Shown: positions 6,289 to 8,967 of the stretch, piece by piece
Layout: every line of letters starts with the position of its first letter
Numbering within the stretch: position 1 is the first letter of the stretch
Origin: Spirochaeta sp. UBA2779
Lineage (GTDB): Bacteria; Spirochaetota; Spirochaetia; DSM-2461
Assembly (NCBI GenBank): GCA_002352375.1
Contig: DEIH01000237.1
Location: forward strand, 1-8,967
Direction: 5' to 3'
DNA length: 8,967 nt
The notes under the pieces: generated by a model
What the model saw: only the letters and a program-made list of their open reading frames with translations
Told to the model about the DNA's origin: nothing
Database searches by the model: none
Made by a program: the position numbers and the translations under genes

Positions 6289-7534
6289 GAAACTTAATTA
6301 TCATGAAGCAGGTGGCTTAGTGCTTGTAGTTCCCGGTTTTCGTATATTGAAAGTTGAATCCCGAGGCAGTGGAAAATTAACTGAAATAGTTTGTGAATCC
6401 ATTGCCGGGGGGCTTGAAGAAGGGGCTGATTCTCAGTTTATCCCTGGATTCAAGCCGGTTAAAATAAAGTCTGTTGTAAAAAACGGCGAAGATTACCGCT
6501 TGAGAATCAAGGGTATTGCCCGTTCCTCTCTTATTGCCGGAGGGATGATAATTTCATCAGGATGGCCAGTAACAGAAACACGGGAGGTTCTGCTTCTTCC
6601 CGACAAGAAACCCGTACCTTCAGAAACTGAAATAGTCAGAGGCGGTCTTTGTCCGGATTTCAACAGAGAGCGTTTTATCGGACGGGGGAGCTTTCACCTT
6701 GAAGGTTCCTTCCTTTCTATCCGATTCCCAAAACCTTTTCCCGTGTTTCCCGGTGCGGTACTAACTATCCTGGGTGCGAATCGGGTTCCCCGGAAGTTTA
6801 CAGTAGTCTGGCCGGGAATACCCTCTCTGGATGAACGCCGAAAACTGAACAATATGGCCCGTCGCCGCCCCGATCCCCACCCTGAAGCGGTTGAAATCTA
6901 TGGCCGTATTCTACATGTCCGGGGTTTTGTGGAGATACCTCAGATGTTTAATAAAAATAGCTGGGAGGGTGCCAATCTGGTGGGCTCCTGGCTGATTCTT
7001 CATGATCGGAAGAAAGTTCTGGAACATAAAATACGGAAAATTGTTTCCCGCCCCGGCGGAGCCGATAAGAAGCTTCTTCGGATTCCCGATTATCCGGAAA
7101 ACCTTGTTTTATCCCTGGTTGGGGATATGCGCGGTAAAGGAACCCTGGAAATTCGTAATGGATGGTTTTTCCCTGTTGGAGACCCTCCTCTTTCACCTTA
7201 TCACCGGGGTTGGCTGAAGAAAATTAAAGATGCGGGAGAAGAGGGCGTAAGTGTACGTTCTGTTAACGGTGAATCTGACAAAGCGGCTCTGGAGGTTCTA
7301 CTGCGCTCCGGTTATATCAGGGGCGGGGAAGGTCTATGGTTTTCTCTGGAAGCCAGGGAATTGCTGGGTAACCGGCTTATGGATGGGCGTAAGAAAGGGG
7401 AAAGAATCACAATGGCTGTTGCCCGGGAATGTCTTGGAGGCAGCAGAAACAGAACATTGGAGGTTCTATCCATTCTTGATTCAGATGGTACTTTATCCCG
7501 TTCGGCTGATGGCGACAGCCGGATTGTAATGTGA
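6287..7534 (+). CDS. SelB-like protein lacking the GTPase domain (domains II, III and winged-helix region only)
   Basis: I recognise this by pattern as the C-terminal two-thirds of selenocysteine-specific elongation factor SelB, about 415 aa against roughly 620 for SelB. Residues 16-92 match translation-factor domain II: GSGKLTEIVCESIAGGLEEG, then KPVKIKSV, then LRIKGIARSSLIAGGMIIS, which parallels SelB 'LNLAGIDREEIERGDVLA'. Residues 100-176 resemble domain III (LSIRFPKPFPVFPGAVLTIL). Residues 180-415 resemble the winged-helix repeats, including GSWLILHDRKKVL, GWFFPVGDPPLSPYHRGWL and a last module with ITMAVARECLGGSRNRTLEV, like SelB 'ITVAEFRDLLGTSRKYAIPLLEYLD' that grips the SECIS hairpin. 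No P-loop, switch or NKxD motif exists, and no G-domain is coded in the 69 bases upstream. The start is uncertain: TTG 6260, ATG 6287 (weak SD) or GTG 6320 (AGGTGG at 4 bases, compatible with the promoter). It overlaps the next gene. Confidence 0.75.
   Translation: MKLNYHEAGGLVLVVPGFRILKVESRGSGKLTEIVCESIAGGLEEGADSQFIPGFKPVKIKSVVKNGEDYRLRIKGIARSSLIAGGMIISSGWPVTETREVLLLPDKKPVPSETEIVRGGLCPDFNRERFIGRGSFHLEGSFLSIRFPKPFPVFPGAVLTILGANRVPRKFTVVWPGIPSLDERRKLNNMARRRPDPHPEAVEIYGRILHVRGFVEIPQMFNKNSWEGANLVGSWLILHDRKKVLEHKIRKIVSRPGGADKKLLRIPDYPENLVLSLVGDMRGKGTLEIRNGWFFPVGDPPLSPYHRGWLKKIKDAGEEGVSVRSVNGESDKAALEVLLRSGYIRGGEGLWFSLEARELLGNRLMDGRKKGERITMAVARECLGGSRNRTLEVLSILDSDGTLSRSADGDSRIVM
6310..6322 (+). promoter_or_regulatory. 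Alternative RBS and GTG start of the SelB-like gene
   Basis: AGGTGG (6310-6315) lies four bases before an in-frame GTG (6320-6322). This is a better Shine-Dalgarno than anything before ATG 6287. It falls just downstream of the start site predicted from the TATAAT box, and domain II homology begins just after it, so this may be the true start. Confidence 0.4.
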
Positions 7535-8181
7535 ATAGTTTAAGACTCTCATATATTGTAAATATACTTTTTACTATTGTTGCACTGTTGATGATTTCCT
7601 GTAGCGGAACAGCTCCGGTTATCGATGAAATGGAATGGCGTGTGCTGTATCGTGATGATGGTATGCACCGTTATGAAGAGTTGTCAGTTTCCCTGCGCCT
7701 CAGCGACCCGGACGGTTCTGAAGACCTAGCGATGCTCACTGCTACGGCCGGTAATACCGGGTTTGTCTGGAGATTCCCAAAGGATGAATGGATTACCGAG
7801 GCTGTTGCCGGCGTGGAATGGCAGGGGCTTCCCGGAATTGTTCCTTTGGACGGTTCCCGGCTCCCGGATACTCTCTATACTTTCAGACTGGAGGATTTAG
7901 CCGGGAGAAGTGATGAACTTACGATACGCCCGGATCCGGATCGTTCTGCAATTGAGGATGTGGAATGGCCGGAAGTTTCCATTGTGGATGATGTGCTGCG
8001 ATTAAAAGGAGAATACGATTGGGGCATGCTGATATTACGTGATGAGAATCTTTCTCCTCTGGATATCCAGAAGGTAAGTGACGGCAGCGGAGTTACTGCT
8101 GGTGGAGCTTTATGGTGGGAGCTGTGGATTACATTGGAAAATACTTCAGGAGGTTTCCGCCTCGGACCTTACCCGTTTTAA
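7531..8181 (+). CDS. Putative small lipoprotein of unknown function
   Basis: A 216-aa exported protein with no family that I recognise. The N-terminus is a lipoprotein signal: a short charged start (MNSLR), a hydrophobic stretch (about residues 8-21), and the lipobox LMISC with the acylated cysteine at residue 24, followed by SGTAP. The relaxed Met/Ile/Ser lipobox fits spirochaetal lipoproteins. The mature part (~190 residues) is rich in beta-prone, acidic segments (SVSLRLSDPDGSEDL; YTFRLEDLAGRSDEL) and has two internal stretches that both look like Ig/FnIII-type strands, so a secreted beta-sandwich is plausible. No enzyme motif is visible. The GTG start lies within the ATGTGA end of the SelB-like gene (4-base overlap), so the two are translationally coupled even though one is cytoplasmic and RNA-binding and the other exported. 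It ends 15 bases from the convergent ParB-like gene. Confidence 0.75.
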   Translation: MNSLRLSYIVNILFTIVALLMISCSGTAPVIDEMEWRVLYRDDGMHRYEELSVSLRLSDPDGSEDLAMLTATAGNTGFVWRFPKDEWITEAVAGVEWQGLPGIVPLDGSRLPDTLYTFRLEDLAGRSDELTIRPDPDRSAIEDVEWPEVSIVDDVLRLKGEYDWGMLILRDENLSPLDIQKVSDGSGVTAGGALWWELWITLENTSGGFRLGPYPF

Positions 8182-8196
8182 TCCGAAACCGTTCCT

Positions 8197-8967
8197 TCAG
8201 AAACCGAATAGTTTTTTTATTATTTTACCCCATCTTGAAAAGAAGCCCTTCCCGTGGGCAGCAGAAAACTCTGATGCGGCCTGATCCAGAGGATAATCAG
8301 GACCGTACTTTTCTTTAAGGCTGTGCCAATGTTTTATTATCCAAATGTAAAGATCTGCTTCGGTACGTCTGGGAAATCTGCTGAGAAGACGTTCTTCTCT
8401 GATGAGTTCTATAATGGGCGTGTATAAGTTGTTGTACCAGGATCGGGCCGCATCCTCAAAAGGAATCTCCTTTTCTGAGCTCAAATTGATAAAGTATTTA
8501 TGACCCTCGATATGATTGAGAATTTCATGCCATCGTCCCGGAGCGGTAAATTCAATCATTTCAACAGGTATGATGCGGTCGAGTTCGGTTTGTTCCAGGA
8601 CTGAAAGTCTCTCATAAGCCAGAACAGCTTTTAATATATCATCCCTGGTTGCGTTTTTTTTAACTGTAATTTCTGAGCTGAGCTCAATAACTTCCGCATC
8701 AATTGCGTAGACACCCTGGGTAAGGGCCACAGACACCCTGTGATTTCCATCCCTTACAAAGTACATGTCTCCCAGCTTCAGAAGTTTTATCGGCGGCAGG
8801 TTGATATCAGACAGATAGGCCCTGTCGATACTCATCCATCGTTGGCGGAGATGTTCTTTTTTTGGGAAGAAATGCCGATTGAAGTCCTGATATCTGTCTT
8901 CACTGCCGGTAATATTTTCGATGGGTACAGTTTTCATCCCGAGATATTTTTCTCTGTCCGGTTTCAG
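8197..8967 (-). CDS. ParB/Srx-like-fold protein with a DGNHRVSVA motif (5' end outside the window)
   Basis: Member of a poorly characterised family often labelled 'transcriptional regulator' or ParB-like nuclease domain. From the Met at 8937, the segment TVPIENITGSEDRYQDFNRHFFPKK is followed by LPPIKLLKLGDMYFVRDGNHRVSVAL (about 47-72), where DGNHRVSV is the ParB/Srx-type nucleotide-binding loop. The second half contains RRTEADLYIWIIKHWHSLKEKYG, a conserved helix in this family. The end (FFSRWGKIIKKLFGF) is a basic amphipathic helix. The frame stays open upstream of the Met to the right edge (LKPDREKYLG directly before it), no SD precedes that Met, and homologues as I recall them carry additional N-terminal sequence before 'TVPIDxI'. 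I therefore treat the gene as truncated by the window rather than starting at 8937. Function is unknown; DNA or nucleotide binding is an inference from the fold. It converges on the lipoprotein gene. Confidence 0.75.
   Translation of the reverse strand: MKPDREKYLGMKTVPIENITGSEDRYQDFNRHFFPKKEHLRQRWMSIDRAYLSDINLPPIKLLKLGDMYFVRDGNHRVSVALTQGVYAIDAEVIELSSEITVKKNATRDDILKAVLAYERLSVLEQTELDRIIPVEMIEFTAPGRWHEILNHIEGHKYFINLSSEKEIPFEDAARSWYNNLYTPIIELIREERLLSRFPRRTEADLYIWIIKHWHSLKEKYGPDYPLDQAASEFSAAHGKGFFSRWGKIIKKLFGF

Noticed and set aside
8185..8206. Direct repeat GAAACCG (8185-8191 and 8200-8206)
   Set aside because: Only seven bases, two copies, in a tiny convergent gap; likely chance.
8211..8226. 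T-rich run after the lipoprotein as a rho-independent terminator
   Set aside because: No convincing GC-rich stem directly precedes it; the best fold (8152-8168) is short, bulged and inside the coding region.

Overview
The window looks like a chromosomal stretch from a free-living spirochaete or a related bacterium. This is an inference, not a proof. It rests on the mix of genes (EpmA-modified EF-P, a short-signal lipoprotein with a relaxed lipobox, a ParB-like DGNHRVSVA protein) and on the moderate base composition. No rRNA, tRNA or CRISPR array is visible. Coding density is high and most genes are translation or core-metabolism housekeeping genes.

Layout. (1) Bases 1-558 (+) hold the C-terminal part of an MscS-type mechanosensitive channel whose membrane part lies outside the window. 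(2) Bases 555-722 hold a compact palindromic, MITE-like element with perfect 16-bp inverted ends. It contains the mscS stop codon and ends two bases from the stop of the next, convergent gene. (3) Bases 725-3553 (-) form a translation cluster, in transcription order epmA (EF-P lysyl/beta-lysyl transferase), efp (elongation factor P with the modifiable Lys34), and a two-domain RsmC-like methyltransferase that overlaps efp by 41 bases. (4) Bases 3617-3899 (-) hold a 57-aa 2[4Fe-4S] ferredoxin with its own strong RBS, likely promoter and rho-independent terminator. (5) Bases 3931-6217 (-) hold a tightly overlapping pth - pgl - CDF transporter operon (1-base and 4-base overlaps). (6) Bases 6287-8181 (+), divergent from pth, hold a SelB-like protein that has domains II, III and the winged-helix SECIS-binding region but no GTPase domain. 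It is translationally coupled to a small lipoprotein. (7) Bases 8197-8967 (-) hold a ParB-like-fold protein that converges on the lipoprotein and whose reading frame runs off the right edge.

How they fit together. epmA and efp are an enzyme-substrate pair: EpmA charges Lys34 of EF-P, which then relieves ribosome stalling at polyproline. The attached methyltransferase may act on rRNA or another translation component. pth recycles peptidyl-tRNA, and pgl is the second step of the oxidative pentose-phosphate pathway. The most unusual item is the stand-alone, GTPase-less SelB-like protein. It has the architecture needed to bind a SECIS-type RNA hairpin but cannot by itself be a GTP-driven elongation factor.
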